Shown: positions 54,075-63,157 of the stretch, piece after piece | Position numbering within the stretch: position 1 is the stretch's first letter | Layout of the letters: each line of letters starts with the position of its first letter | Assembly: GCA_963775015.1 (NCBI GenBank) | Contig: CAVZHI010000015.1 | Location: 434,001-498,000, forward strand | From: JAEMQF01 sp963775015 | GTDB taxonomy: Bacteria; Pseudomonadota; Gammaproteobacteria; Burkholderiales; Burkholderiaceae_C | DNA length: 64,000 nucleotides | Direction: 5' to 3' | Translations under genes and position numbers: made by a program | The notes under the pieces: model-generated | The model's input: only the letters and a program-made list of their open reading frames with translations | Told to the model about the DNA's origin: nothing | The model's database searches: none

Positions 54075-55699
54075 GAGCCGAATTTGTGCTTGACGCCGAC
54101 GGCTTGGCCGGGGGTGACGGTCACCGTCGTATTGAAGGGCGGGAAGTCGGAATTGCGGATCGTGATCTGGTGTTTGCCCTCAGCCAGGTTCAGCTCGGTG
54201 AGCGGCGGTGCGCTGCCCGCAGCCACGCCGTCGACTTCGACCTCGCCCCAGGGGCTCACCGCCAGGCGCACGATGCCATGCGCTTTGATCACCGGCGCGG
54301 CCTTCGTTTCAACGCCTGCGGAGGCCTTGGTTTCGCGCCGATCGCGCGGCGCGGCCTTCGCCACCGCAGCTGGTTTGGCGGGCGCGACCTTGCCCCTGCC
54401 GTTGTCGCCGGAACCTGCGTCGCGCGGCGCGGCGGCTCGATCGGGTGGTGTGGGCGCCGGCGTGAGATCAGCTGGACCCGCGATGGCGCCAACTTCCAGC
54501 GCCGGCGAGCTCGGCGATTGCGCGGCCGGCGCGACGCTCGGTGGGTCGATGACGCGCGCCGTCAGCGCAGGCGCAGGGTCTTTCGAGGGGCTGGCGATGA
54601 AAAGCGCAGCGCCACCGAGCACCAGCGCCGCTGCGGCGCTGCCCGCCCAGAGGCGCCAGCCCGGTCGCATCGCGCGAACCGGCTCTTCCGCTTCGGCGCT
54701 GCCGTCGCCCTCTTCGAGCCAGTGGCGAAGTTCGCGCGAGAACGTGCGCGCCGAGCGGTAGCGCTGCTCCGGGTCCTTGACCATGGCGCGCGCGGCGATT
54801 TCGGCCAGCGCACGCGGCACGCGCGCGTCGACTTCGCACGCCAGCGGCGGCTCGTGTTCGATCACCGATTGCGAGATTTCGGCGAGCGTCGTGCCGCGAA
54901 ACGGTTTTTGGTCGGTGAGCAGCTCGTAGAGCACGACGCCGAGCGAAAACACGTCGGCGCGCCGGTCGACCGTCTGGTGCCGCGCCTGCTCCGGCGCCAT
55001 GTAATAAGGGGAACCGGCAGCGATGTCGCCCGCGCCCTCGTGGCGGTGCGCGACACGCGCGATGCCGAAGTCGAGCATGCGCGGCTGGGTTCGGCCGACC
55101 ATGAAGATGTTCGCTGGCTTCACGTCGCGGTGCACCACGCCCTTGCTGTGCGCGTAGGCGAGCGCGTCGGCAATGCGGCGCACGATCAGCGCCGCCTGAT
55201 CCGGCGTCGGGCGCCAGCCGTCCTGGCGCAGCTGGCGCAGGTCGCGGCCCTTCAGCAGCTCCATCGCGATGTAGGCGCTGTTGTCGCTCGTGCCGGCGTC
55301 GAACACGGTCACGATGTGCGGGTGACTCAGGCCCGCAGCGGCGCGCGCTTCATTCAGGAACAGGGCGTTGAACGATTCGCGCTCTTCGGCAGAGAGTTCC
55401 AGGTTCAGCGTCTTGATCGCGATCAGGCGCGACAGCAGCGGGTCGTGCGCCGCGTACACCGTGCCGAGGCCCCCTTCACCGATCCGGTACTTGAGCGCGT
55501 AGCGGCCGATGTGGCCGATCGTCGGCATCTGTTCTTCGGAGGGTGCGGCCGGGTTCGTCGCGAACGCCGCAGCGGGGCCCTTGGGCAGGCCGAGGCCCGA
55601 GTCGGCCCAGACTTGTACGCCGGAATCGGGTGCGTCCTGGCGCGGTTCCGAGTCGTGCGGGTACCTGGCGGGAACGGTGGGGGCGCCGAAATCGATCAC
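54071..55699 (-). CDS. Membrane Ser/Thr protein kinase with C-terminal PEGA domain
   Basis: A 542-residue Hanks-type kinase. The glycine loop GEGGLG is at residues 74-79, the lysine in AIK at 96, the catalytic HRDVKPAN at 190-197, DFG at 210-212 and the APE segment in YMAPEQAR. After the kinase comes one membrane helix (LWAGSAAAALVLGGAALFIA, about 346-366), an Ala/Pro-rich periplasmic linker and a PEGA domain (GEVEVDGVAAGSAPPLTELN). It should sense or signal across the inner membrane. No partner phosphatase or FHA protein is adjacent. The coupled TssQ-like lipoprotein downstream suggests a shared envelope function. Confidence 0.9.
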   Translation of the reverse strand: MIDFGAPTVPARYPHDSEPRQDAPDSGVQVWADSGLGLPKGPAAAFATNPAAPSEEQMPTIGHIGRYALKYRIGEGGLGTVYAAHDPLLSRLIAIKTLNLELSAEERESFNALFLNEARAAAGLSHPHIVTVFDAGTSDNSAYIAMELLKGRDLRQLRQDGWRPTPDQAALIVRRIADALAYAHSKGVVHRDVKPANIFMVGRTQPRMLDFGIARVAHRHEGAGDIAAGSPYYMAPEQARHQTVDRRADVFSLGVVLYELLTDQKPFRGTTLAEISQSVIEHEPPLACEVDARVPRALAEIAARAMVKDPEQRYRSARTFSRELRHWLEEGDGSAEAEEPVRAMRPGWRLWAGSAAAALVLGGAALFIASPSKDPAPALTARVIDPPSVAPAAQSPSSPALEVGAIAGPADLTPAPTPPDRAAAPRDAGSGDNGRGKVAPAKPAAVAKAAPRDRRETKASAGVETKAAPVIKAHGIVRLAVSPWGEVEVDGVAAGSAPPLTELNLAEGKHQITIRNSDFPPFNTTVTVTPGQAVGVKHKFGS

Positions 55700-55914
55700 G
55701 GCGCAACTTTAGTTCACCTCGCCCTGTGGACCGTGCGCAAAACCACACACTTTGTGGCATACGTAACGACGGCAAACAATTCATCACGCAACCCGGTCCG
55801 CCGCGAGCGTGCGCGGCGCACCGCGCCGCGTCATCAACCGGTTAGGCCGGGCGTGTCGAATCGAGGCTCGTCGGCGCCGGCCCCGCGCACCTGCTGATCC
55901 CGCCAAGCGCAGGC

Positions 55915-56421
55915 TCAACGCCCACTGTCGCGGGCTGCCTTGACTTCAACCGGGCGCAGCTCCGCCGCTGCCTTGTCGAGAACGCCGTTCACGTACTTGT
56001 GGCCGTCGGTGCCGCCGAAACTCTTTGCGAGTTCGACCGCTTCGTTGATCGCCACCTTGTAGGGCACGTCCAAGCACTGCTGCAATTCGAAGGCGCCGAT
56101 CAGCAATACCGCGTGCTCCACCGGGGACAAGCGCGTCACGGCGCGGTCCAGGTGCGGCGTGAGCAGGGTGTCGATGGCGCTGCGCTGTTCGATGCAACCT
56201 CGAAGCAGCGTTTCGAAATGCGCCAGATCGCATTTGGCGAAACCGTCGAGCTCGCGCATGTGCAATTCGACGGCGTCGACCGGCGTCGCGGCGACGAGCC
56301 ATTCGTACAGGCCTTGCATCGCCGCCTCGCGCGCGCGCCGGCGCGCTGACTTGGGTTGCGGGCGCTTGCGCGCCGGGCTTGCAGCGGGCTCGGGCGAAGC
56401 CGTGGGAGGCGCGGTATCCAT
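55915..56421 (-). CDS. nusB: NusB, transcription antitermination factor
   Basis: A 168-residue helical protein with RRRAREAAMQGLYEWLVA at the start of the NusB fold, LSPVEHAVLLIGAFELQQCL and YKVAINEAVELAKSFGGTDG near the C-terminus. The 25-residue Pro/Ser-rich N-terminal extension is not part of the fold. NusB with NusE binds boxA of rRNA leaders. Its start overlaps the ribH stop by one base, so it ends the riboflavin operon, the normal proteobacterial arrangement. Confidence 0.95.
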   Translation of the reverse strand: MDTAPPTASPEPAASPARKRPQPKSARRRAREAAMQGLYEWLVAATPVDAVELHMRELDGFAKCDLAHFETLLRGCIEQRSAIDTLLTPHLDRAVTRLSPVEHAVLLIGAFELQQCLDVPYKVAINEAVELAKSFGGTDGHKYVNGVLDKAAAELRPVEVKAARDSGR

Positions 56422-56888
56422 CAGCTCAGGTCTTCCAGCAGGATCGCCATTTCGACCGCGACACGTGCCGCGTCGCGCCCTTTTTCTTCGACCCGTGCCC
56501 ACGCCTGGGCTTCGTTCTCGACGGTGAGGATGGCGTTCGCGATCGGCAGATTGTTGTCGAGCGCGACGCGCATCAGGCCTGCGGCGCTCTGATCGGCGAC
56601 GAGTTCGAAGTGATACGTCTCGCCGCGGATCACGCAGCCCAGGGCAATCAGAACGTCGTAGTCGTCGGACTGCGCCAGCACCGAGAGTGCCACGGGAAGT
56701 TCGAGCGCGCCGGGCACCGTGGTGTGCCGGACGTGGCGGTCTTCGACGCCCAGGGTGCGCAACTCGTTGCGGCACGCCTGCGCCAGTCGATCGGTCAGCG
56801 ATCGGTTGAAACGCGCCTGGACGATGCCGACGCGCAAGTCGTGTCCGTCGAGTTCGACCGGGGTTTCTTTGTCTTCTGCGCCTTGCAT
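56421..56888 (-). CDS. ribH: RibH, 6,7-dimethyl-8-ribityllumazine synthase
   Basis: A 155-residue enzyme with VGIVQARFNRSLTDRLAQAC, the substrate segment TTVPGALELPVAL, GCVIRGETYHFELVADQSA with the catalytic histidine, and NAILTVEN. It condenses 5-amino-6-ribitylaminouracil with dihydroxybutanone phosphate in the cytoplasm, the penultimate step of riboflavin synthesis. It lies between ribB and nusB. Confidence 0.97.
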   Translation of the reverse strand: MQGAEDKETPVELDGHDLRVGIVQARFNRSLTDRLAQACRNELRTLGVEDRHVRHTTVPGALELPVALSVLAQSDDYDVLIALGCVIRGETYHFELVADQSAAGLMRVALDNNLPIANAILTVENEAQAWARVEEKGRDAARVAVEMAILLEDLS

Positions 56889-56943
56889 GATGCGTTGCTG
56901 CCTTGTTCGGTGGGTGGTCCGGCCCGGGCCGGGGCACGGGCGG

Positions 56944-58044
56944 TCAGTTGCCTTCGGTCGCGACGAAACCGGTCACTTCCAGGCCGTACCCGGCCATGCT
57001 CGGCATGCGCCGCGGGCTGCCGAGAAGTTTCATCTTGCCGATGCCGAGCTCGCGCAGGATCTGCGCGCCGATGCCGTAGGTTCGCAAGTCGAGCTGCGCG
57101 CGACCTTTCGCTGCGACAGGTTCGCCCGGTTCGAGCAGGCTTGTTTCGCTGCGGCCGTCGCCGACGCAATTCAGCAGCACCGCGGCACCGCAGGGCGCCG
57201 CGCGCAGCCGTTCGAGCGCCTTGTGCAGCGGCCAGGAATGGCCGCGCGGCCCGGTGTCGAGCAGGTCCAGCACGCCCAGCGGCTCGTGCACGCGCACCAG
57301 AACTTCGTCGTCGCGCGACCAGCGGCCGTGGATCAGCGCGAGGTGCGCGCCGCCGCTGCGGTCGCGGAATTCGATCGCGTTGAAAGCGCCTTGCGGCGTC
57401 TGCAAGGTCCGGTCGGCGATGCGCGAGATCAGCGTTTCGTTGCGGCTGCGGTGTTCGATCAGGCTCGCGATCGTGCCGACCTTGAGGCTGTGCTCGGTGG
57501 CGAAACGCAGCAAGTCGGGCAGGCGCGCCATCGTCCCGTCGTCGTTCATGATTTCGCAGATCACTGCGGCGGGCGTCAGGCCTGCCATCGCCGCGAGGTC
57601 GCAACCGGCCTCGGTGTGGCCGGCGCGCATGAGCACGCCGCCGTCCTGCGCCTGCAGCGGGAAGATGTGGCCGGGTTGCACCAGATCGCGCGGCTGCGCG
57701 TCGCGCGCGACCGCCGCCTGCACGGTGCGCGCCCGGTCCGCCGCGGAGATGCCGGTGGTCACGCCTTGCGCGGCCTCGATCGAGACCGTGAACGCGGTCG
57801 CGTGGCGCGTGCCGTTGCGGTTCGTCATCGGCGCCAGACGCAGGCGCTCGCAGCGCTCGCGCGTCAGCGTCAGGCAGATCAGGCCGCGCCCGAAGCGCGC
57901 CATGAAGTTGATCGCGGCCGGGGTCACGTGATCCGCCGCGAGCACGAGGTCGCCTTCGTTCTCGCGATCCTCTTCGTCGACGAGGATCACCATGCGGCCG
58001 GCGCTGAGTTCGCTGACGAGTTCGGGAACCGAGCAAATCGACAT
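56944..58044 (-). CDS. ribB: RibB with degenerate RibA domain (RibBX-type dihydroxybutanone phosphate synthase)
   Basis: A 366-residue two-domain protein. The N-terminal RibB domain is complete, with DEEDRENEGDLVLAADH and GHTEAGCDLAAMAGLTPAAV. The C-terminal half aligns with GTP cyclohydrolase II but lacks its zinc cysteines: where RibA has HSECLTGD and CDCG, this protein has VHEPLGVLDLLDTGPRGHSW. It should therefore make only dihydroxybutanone phosphate. Such hybrids are known in proteobacteria. The start MSICSVPE (58044) is the likely one. A separate ribA must be elsewhere in the genome. Confidence 0.93.
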   Translation of the reverse strand: MSICSVPELVSELSAGRMVILVDEEDRENEGDLVLAADHVTPAAINFMARFGRGLICLTLTRERCERLRLAPMTNRNGTRHATAFTVSIEAAQGVTTGISAADRARTVQAAVARDAQPRDLVQPGHIFPLQAQDGGVLMRAGHTEAGCDLAAMAGLTPAAVICEIMNDDGTMARLPDLLRFATEHSLKVGTIASLIEHRSRNETLISRIADRTLQTPQGAFNAIEFRDRSGGAHLALIHGRWSRDDEVLVRVHEPLGVLDLLDTGPRGHSWPLHKALERLRAAPCGAAVLLNCVGDGRSETSLLEPGEPVAAKGRAQLDLRTYGIGAQILRELGIGKMKLLGSPRRMPSMAGYGLEVTGFVATEGN

Positions 58045-58090
58045 CGGCGAATTGTAGGTGGCGCCCACGCGCCCGTCGGTGCCGATGTTC

Positions 58091-58720
58091 TCAGCGCACG
58101 CTGGGGGCAGCGCTCAGCATGCGCTCGACATAGCGCGCGATCAGGTCGATTTCCAGATTCACGCGTCGGCCCGGTTGCAGCGCGCCGAGCGTCGTCACTT
58201 GCAGCGTGTGCGGAATCAGGTTGATCTCGAACTCGCAGTGCGCGCGCGAATCGACGACGCGGTTCACGGTGAGGCTCACGCCGTCGACGGTGATCGACCC
58301 CTTCACCGCGAGGTAGCGCGCAAGCAGCGCGTCGGCCTGGACTTTGAGCGTGCGCGATTCGCCGGTGACGTCGAAGCTGAGCACCGTACCCACGCCGTCG
58401 ACATGCCCGCTCACCAGGTGGCCGCCGAGCCGATCGTTCGCGCGCAACGACTTTTCCAGGTTCACCTCGCCCGGCGCGGCGAGCCCCACCGTCTTGTTCA
58501 GGCTTTGCGCCGAGACGTCGATCCGAAAGCATCGCGTCGTGAGGTCGAAGTCGGTGACGGTCATGCAAGCGCCGTTGATCGCGATGCTGTCGCCCGCGAT
58601 CACGTCGTCGAGGAAGCCCGCCGGCGCTTCGACTTCGACACGAACGCCATGTTCAGCGCCTGATCCCAGCGCGTGCACGTGCACGATGCGGCCGACGCCG
58701 CCGACGATTCCGGTGAACAT
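58091..58720 (-). CDS. ribE: RibE (RibC), riboflavin synthase alpha subunit
   Basis: A 209-residue enzyme made of two lumazine-binding repeats. The N-terminus MFTGIVGGVGRIVHV, then GDSIAINGACMTVTD, is the first barrel; GHVDGVGTV and GSITVDGVSLTVNRV mark the second. It dismutates two lumazine molecules to riboflavin. ATG 58720 gives the normal length; an upstream in-frame ATG at 58807 overlaps ribD and is unlikely. Confidence 0.96.
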   Translation of the reverse strand: MFTGIVGGVGRIVHVHALGSGAEHGVRVEVEAPAGFLDDVIAGDSIAINGACMTVTDFDLTTRCFRIDVSAQSLNKTVGLAAPGEVNLEKSLRANDRLGGHLVSGHVDGVGTVLSFDVTGESRTLKVQADALLARYLAVKGSITVDGVSLTVNRVVDSRAHCEFEINLIPHTLQVTTLGALQPGRRVNLEIDLIARYVERMLSAAPSVR

Positions 58721-58790
58721 CGGTCGATTGTCGCAGGCGCAACTTGTGCGTCGTGCTGCGCGCCCGGCGTTCGCGCCGAGGCGGCCGGAT

Positions 58791-59885
58791 TCAGGCGCGC
58801 CGCGCAACGATTCTCAGGTCGTCGCCGATCTGCGTCACCTCGACGAGGCGCAGCGCGGGCGCGTCTTCGATTCGCTCCAGTGGGCCGAAAGCCGCGAGTT
58901 CGCGCCCCTGGCCGAAGAGTTTGGGCGCCATGTAGATCAGGAACTCGTCGACCAGCGCCTCGCGGACGAAGGAACCGTTCAGCTTGTGCCCGGCCTCGAC
59001 GTGCAACTCGTTCACGCCACGCCGCGCCAGGTCTTCGATCGCGCCGCGCAGGTCGACCTTGTCGCCTGCGCCGGGCAGGAGCTGCACCTCGACGCCGAGG
59101 CTTTGCAATGCGTCGACGCGCGCCGGCTCGGGCTGCGCCGCGTAGACCAGCACGGCGCCGGGTGGTTGCAGGATTCGCGCCGACAGCGGCAGGTCCAGGC
59201 GCGAATCGACGATCACGCGCAGCGGCTGCAGATCGGTCTGGACATGGCGTACGTCCAGGCGCGGGTCGTCGTCGAGCACCGTACCCACGCCGGTCAGCAC
59301 CGCGCCAGCGCGCTTGCGGTAGCGGTGGCCGTCATGGCGCGCCGCTTCGCCGGTGATCCACTGGCTCGCGCCACTCGGCAGCGCGGTGCGGCCGTCGAGC
59401 GTGATCGCGGCTTTCATTCGCACCCAGGGGCGGCCCCGCTGCATGCGCGAAAAAAAGCCGATGTTGAGTTCGCGTGCCGCGTCGGCGCATGGGCCCACGT
59501 GAACCTCGATGCCGGCGTCGCGCAGGCGCTGCTGCCCCGCGCCGCTGACGAGCGGGTTCGGGTCTTGCACGGCGAACTCGACGCGCCCGACGCGAGCGGC
59601 GATCAACGCGTCGCAGCAAGGCGGGGTTCGGCCGTGGTGCGAACAGGGCTCGAGGGTCACGTAGACGGTCGCCCCAATCACCGACTCGCCGCGCGCCGCC
59701 GCGTCGTGCAGCGCCATCACCTCGGCATGCGCCTGGCCTACGGCCTGCGTCGAGCCGCGGCCGATGGTGCGCCCGTCAGGCGCGGTGATGACGCAGCCGA
59801 CGCGCGGATTCGGGTCGCTGCGGCCGATCGCCTGGGCGGCGAGCTCGAGCGCTTCGTGCATCGGCTCGCGAGAGGGGGAGGGCAT
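58791..59885 (-). CDS. ribD: RibD, bifunctional riboflavin deaminase/reductase
   Basis: A 364-residue enzyme. The deaminase zinc site is in GQAHAEVMALHDA and LEPCSHHGRTPPCCDALIAA (residues 50-95). The reductase domain has KAAITLDGRTALPSGASQWI, GVGTVLDDDPRL and VNELHVEAGHKLNGSF. It carries out the second and third steps of riboflavin synthesis. It lies 12 bases after the pilV-like stop, so it may share transcripts with the pilin genes or carry its own promoter in pilV. Confidence 0.96.
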   Translation of the reverse strand: MPSPSREPMHEALELAAQAIGRSDPNPRVGCVITAPDGRTIGRGSTQAVGQAHAEVMALHDAAARGESVIGATVYVTLEPCSHHGRTPPCCDALIAARVGRVEFAVQDPNPLVSGAGQQRLRDAGIEVHVGPCADAARELNIGFFSRMQRGRPWVRMKAAITLDGRTALPSGASQWITGEAARHDGHRYRKRAGAVLTGVGTVLDDDPRLDVRHVQTDLQPLRVIVDSRLDLPLSARILQPPGAVLVYAAQPEPARVDALQSLGVEVQLLPGAGDKVDLRGAIEDLARRGVNELHVEAGHKLNGSFVREALVDEFLIYMAPKLFGQGRELAAFGPLERIEDAPALRLVEVTQIGDDLRIVARRA

Positions 59886-59897
59886 CGGTGGCGGGTT

Positions 59898-61169
59898 TCA
59901 GGGCTGGTGCGGATGCGTCGACAAATCGGCAAAGACGCTGCCGCCGCCGTTCGCGCCGGTCGCACCGCTGGGGCACGACTGGCTGGCGTTGATGACGAGG
60001 AAGTTCTGCTGCGTCAGCGATGAATTCAGGCCGGTGTAGACCTCGGGGTGTTCGAGATTGTTGTCGATCGCGCCGCTGCCGTCGGTGTCTGCCGAGAAAC
60101 GGCAGACGCGCTGGTCGCTCGGTGCGCCTCCGATCGTCCAGCCGCTGGGCACAAGGTTCGCGCGCCCCGACCAGGCGGCGCCGGGCGCGGCGGGAATCAC
60201 GACGCAGTGGTAGGCGACAAAACGTTCGCCGGTCTCGACCCAAGCGGTCACGCCGACGCTTGCCGGGCTCGCGTCGATCGGCACAGCGTCGCTGCGCATC
60301 GCACCGGCCTGCGCGTACGTCACCGTCTTGCGCGCCTCGCTGCGGCAGGTCGACGCCGGGCTGGCATCGGCCGGGGTGAGTGCGACCGAGAGCGCGAGCG
60401 GAACGTCGTTCGCTGCGGCCGGGTCGGGCGGTACGGCACGCGAGAAGCGCACCACGCCGCTCAGCGAATACGCTTGCAATGCCTCGCACGACCCCAAGGT
60501 GCCTGTGCTGAGGTTGGCGGTGGCGCGCGTGACCTCCACCCCGCTGCAACGCGACGTGACGTTGCCGCTCTGGTTGTCGAAAACGATCGCCTCGGTGCCG
60601 CTGGCGACCGGCTTCAGCGCGCTGCTGCCGTTGCCCAGGTCTTTCGCTTCGACCGGGATCCACGGCGAGCGCGCTAGCACGCCACGCACCGGCTTGGGCT
60701 TGGCGAGCAGTTGCAGCGCGCCCGAATACGCCGGGTCGTGGCCACCGATCAGCGTGCTCAGCACCACTTGCTGCTGCGCGCCGGTGCGGTCGTCCCAGGC
60801 GACGCTGATGCGCGCGTTTTTCGAGCCCGGCGCGTCGGCCGTGCTGATTTCGCGTCTCAGCTCATAACTCGTGTGGCCCGGCTGGCCGGACTCGGAATCG
60901 ATCGCGCGCGTTGCGCTCACGACGCTTTCATACGCGCTCGCCCCGGCGCGCAAAGCGATCACGGAAAACGCACGCAGCTGTTCGATGTCTTCCTGCGCGA
61001 TGCGAACCGCTTCGGAGCGTTGCCTCGCAACGTCGGTGTTCAGGCGCATCTGCGATTGCACGCGCACCACGCTCAACATGCCGAGCGACAGTACGAGGAA
61101 AGCGACAAGCCCTTCGAGCAGCGTCGTGCCGCGCTGGCGGCGCCGGTACGGGGTTGTGGTGCTGCGCAT
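59898..61169 (-). CDS. PilV-like type IV minor prepilin, enlarged
   Basis: A 423-residue protein. The prepilin signal is RRRQRGTTLLEGLVAFLVLS, with cleavage after Gly and Glu at position 5, followed by a hydrophobic helix. PilV proteins are usually 150-200 residues; this one has an extra C-terminal half rich in Gly, Ser, Thr and cysteines (SRCSG, GSCEA, STCRS, VCRFSAD, QSCPS) that may form disulfides. It is last in the pilin operon, nine bases after pilX. The name is by position and signal. Confidence 0.78.
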   Translation of the reverse strand: MRSTTTPYRRRQRGTTLLEGLVAFLVLSLGMLSVVRVQSQMRLNTDVARQRSEAVRIAQEDIEQLRAFSVIALRAGASAYESVVSATRAIDSESGQPGHTSYELRREISTADAPGSKNARISVAWDDRTGAQQQVVLSTLIGGHDPAYSGALQLLAKPKPVRGVLARSPWIPVEAKDLGNGSSALKPVASGTEAIVFDNQSGNVTSRCSGVEVTRATANLSTGTLGSCEALQAYSLSGVVRFSRAVPPDPAAANDVPLALSVALTPADASPASTCRSEARKTVTYAQAGAMRSDAVPIDASPASVGVTAWVETGERFVAYHCVVIPAAPGAAWSGRANLVPSGWTIGGAPSDQRVCRFSADTDGSGAIDNNLEHPEVYTGLNSSLTQQNFLVINASQSCPSGATGANGGGSVFADLSTHPHQP

Positions 61170-61177
61170 CGGGAGGC

Positions 61178-62452
61178 TCAGAAGTCGCGCCAGCTGCCGT
61201 TGACACGCGCGAACATGCCGCTGCGGCTGCGCAAGGCGGCGAGGACCGCGGTGTCGTAGACGATGTCGGGCGCGGCGTCGCCTTGGTACGTCGTCTCCGA
61301 AATCAATGCGCCGCGCAGGAGTGCGCCCGTCGCTGCGGCGCCGTCCCAGCGCAGCGATCCGGCGTACAGGACTCCGTGCAAAGTCACTCCACCGCGCAAG
61401 CGCGCCGCGCCGTCGACGACGATCAGCACCGGTTGCTGGCGCGTGCCGATGAGCACCGGGCCTTCGATGTCGAGATCGCCGGTGATGTGGATCATGGCGT
61501 TGCCGCCAGCGTCGCGCGCCGCTTGTTCGAGGGCGGCGGTGCAGGTGCCCGTGCACGCGAGCAGCGTGACGACGGGTTGCCGGGTCCAGCTCGCCCGGTC
61601 CAGGCCGAAGTAGCCGGCGAACAGCTGCGCTGGGCTCAACGCGGCAAGGCGCGGATCCGGGCTCACGACGGAACCACTCGTCGCCGCGCCGGGCGCCGAA
61701 CCCAGGCGCAGCTGCGGCGCCTGAACGCTCGCGCCGGCGTGCAGCGCGACGGCGCCCGAGCTCAGATCGGCGTTGTGCACACCGAGCGCTGCGGTGCCGA
61801 CGTCGAGCGCACCGCGCAGCGTCAGTGCCGCGGCCGGTGCGCTGGCCAGGCCCGGCAACAGCGCGAGCGACGCCTCGACGCGGGCCACCGCATCGGTCGG
61901 TTCGGTCGATCCGGGCGCACACGCGCCGCCGAAACTCGTGCATCCGCGCGCCGCGATCCGCACCACGCCGCTCTTGCTGCCTTGAAGAAACTCGACGCTG
62001 AACGCCGACGCGAGCGTCGCCGCGCCGGGGAGCGACGCATGGCCGTCGGCCGGGCAACTGCACTGCCACCCCGCGTCGCTGCGCACGCAGGCTGGCGCAA
62101 GGTTGGTGGGAACGCCGGCGTTGTTCCACGGGACGGGGCCGAAGCCGGCGTCTGCCGCACCAGTCTTCAGGTAGCGCTCGCGAAACGACAGCGCGCCCTC
62201 GGCGTTGCTCGGCTTGCAGTCGGCGCCGATTCGAGCCACGTTGTTGAGCTGCGCCTGCGCCCATTCGAGGCCGGCTTCGGCGGCCTCGAAGGCTTGCGTC
62301 GCGCGGTACTGGTTCGCCGAACCGCGCTGTTCGAAGACCAGGTTTCGATTCGCGAACACGGCGACGAGCAACATTGCGAAGAACAGCGTCATCGTCACGA
62401 CGAGCGCGGCGACGCCGCGCTGCGCCTGGGGTGCGGTGGCGAATCGGGTCAT
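61178..62452 (-). CDS. PilX-like pilus assembly protein, enlarged
   Basis: A 424-residue protein. Residues 10-75 match the PilX N-terminal domain: QRGVAALVVTMTLFFAMLLV, then ANQYRATQAFEAAEAGLEWA. This non-canonical signal lacks the usual cleavage Gly-Phe but is typical of PilX. The C-terminal half has a repetitive, beta-rich sequence (DLDIEGPVLIG, GAARLRGGVTLHGVLYAGSL) like right-handed beta-helix proteins, well beyond the usual 200 residues. It lies four bases after the pilW stop. MTRF at 62452 is the chosen start; an in-frame start at 62485 would overlap pilW. Confidence 0.8.
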   Translation of the reverse strand: MTRFATAPQAQRGVAALVVTMTLFFAMLLVAVFANRNLVFEQRGSANQYRATQAFEAAEAGLEWAQAQLNNVARIGADCKPSNAEGALSFRERYLKTGAADAGFGPVPWNNAGVPTNLAPACVRSDAGWQCSCPADGHASLPGAATLASAFSVEFLQGSKSGVVRIAARGCTSFGGACAPGSTEPTDAVARVEASLALLPGLASAPAAALTLRGALDVGTAALGVHNADLSSGAVALHAGASVQAPQLRLGSAPGAATSGSVVSPDPRLAALSPAQLFAGYFGLDRASWTRQPVVTLLACTGTCTAALEQAARDAGGNAMIHITGDLDIEGPVLIGTRQQPVLIVVDGAARLRGGVTLHGVLYAGSLRWDGAAATGALLRGALISETTYQGDAAPDIVYDTAVLAALRSRSGMFARVNGSWRDF

Positions 62453-62456
62453 GGCA

Positions 62457-63131
62457 TCAGGCCGGGCACGCGCCGCGCAGCGCATCGTTGCGCAGCCGCA
62501 CGCTGCTGTTCAGGCTGCGCTGCACGCTGGCGTCGGCGCTGGATCGCGCCGTGATCGAGACCGCCAGGCTGCGCACCAGCTGGCGCGGCGGGCAGCTCGA
62601 ATCGCCGGGCGCGCACGCGGCCGCGCATTGCGCCGACAGGTCGATGTCCTGCACCGTCGGCACGACGCGAAACTCCGAGATCACGACCGTGTTGGCGTCG
62701 GTGAGCGCCTGCCAGTTGGCGCTGCCCAGCTGCATTTCGATGACACCACGGCGCAGGCGGAAGCCGAACTGCTCGTTCGAATCGAGGCTGTTGTTTTCCG
62801 CCGCGTCGCGTGAAAAGGCAAAACTCACCGCGTCGGACGCCGCGCTGCTGGGCGCGAGCGCGACGTAGGGGTTCGCCAGGCCGGTCGCGCCCACCGGCAC
62901 CTGCACCGCGGCGACGGCGCCGGCCCAGTAGCCGGCGCGGCGCAGGTCGCGCGTGATGATGTCGGACGCGGTGCGCAGGTCCTGCATCAAGCGGCTTTCC
63001 AGCATCAGTGCGCGGTTCTCGCGCAGGTTGCCCGCCATCAGTGTCACGCCGGCGGCGGCGATGAACAGGCCCACGGCCAGGCCGACGAGCAACTCGACCA
63101 TTGAAATTCCGCGCTTGCGCTTCTGAGTCAT
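62457..63131 (-). CDS. PilW-like type IV minor prepilin
   Basis: A 224-residue protein with the prepilin signal KRGISMVELLVGLAVGLFIA (cleavage after Gly, Glu at +5), then ASDIITRDLRRAGYWAGAV, a diagnostic PilW segment. The cysteine-rich tail (QCAAACAPGDSSCPP) suggests disulfides. It follows the pilE-like gene by 26 bases. PilW helps start pilus assembly and stabilise PilX and PilV. Confidence 0.85.
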   Translation of the reverse strand: MTQKRKRGISMVELLVGLAVGLFIAAAGVTLMAGNLRENRALMLESRLMQDLRTASDIITRDLRRAGYWAGAVAAVQVPVGATGLANPYVALAPSSAASDAVSFAFSRDAAENNSLDSNEQFGFRLRRGVIEMQLGSANWQALTDANTVVISEFRVVPTVQDIDLSAQCAAACAPGDSSCPPRQLVRSLAVSITARSSADASVQRSLNSSVRLRNDALRGACPA

Positions 63132-63157
63132 TGCGAGTGCTTCGCGGTCGCTGCAGC

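Noticed and set aside
53661..55699. Type VI secretion cluster
   Set aside because: Only a TssQ-like lipoprotein and a kinase are present; no sheath, tube, membrane complex or ClpV gene is found in the window.
56944..58044. Bifunctional RibBA
   Set aside because: The GTP cyclohydrolase II zinc cysteines and CDCG motif are absent, so only RibB activity is supported.
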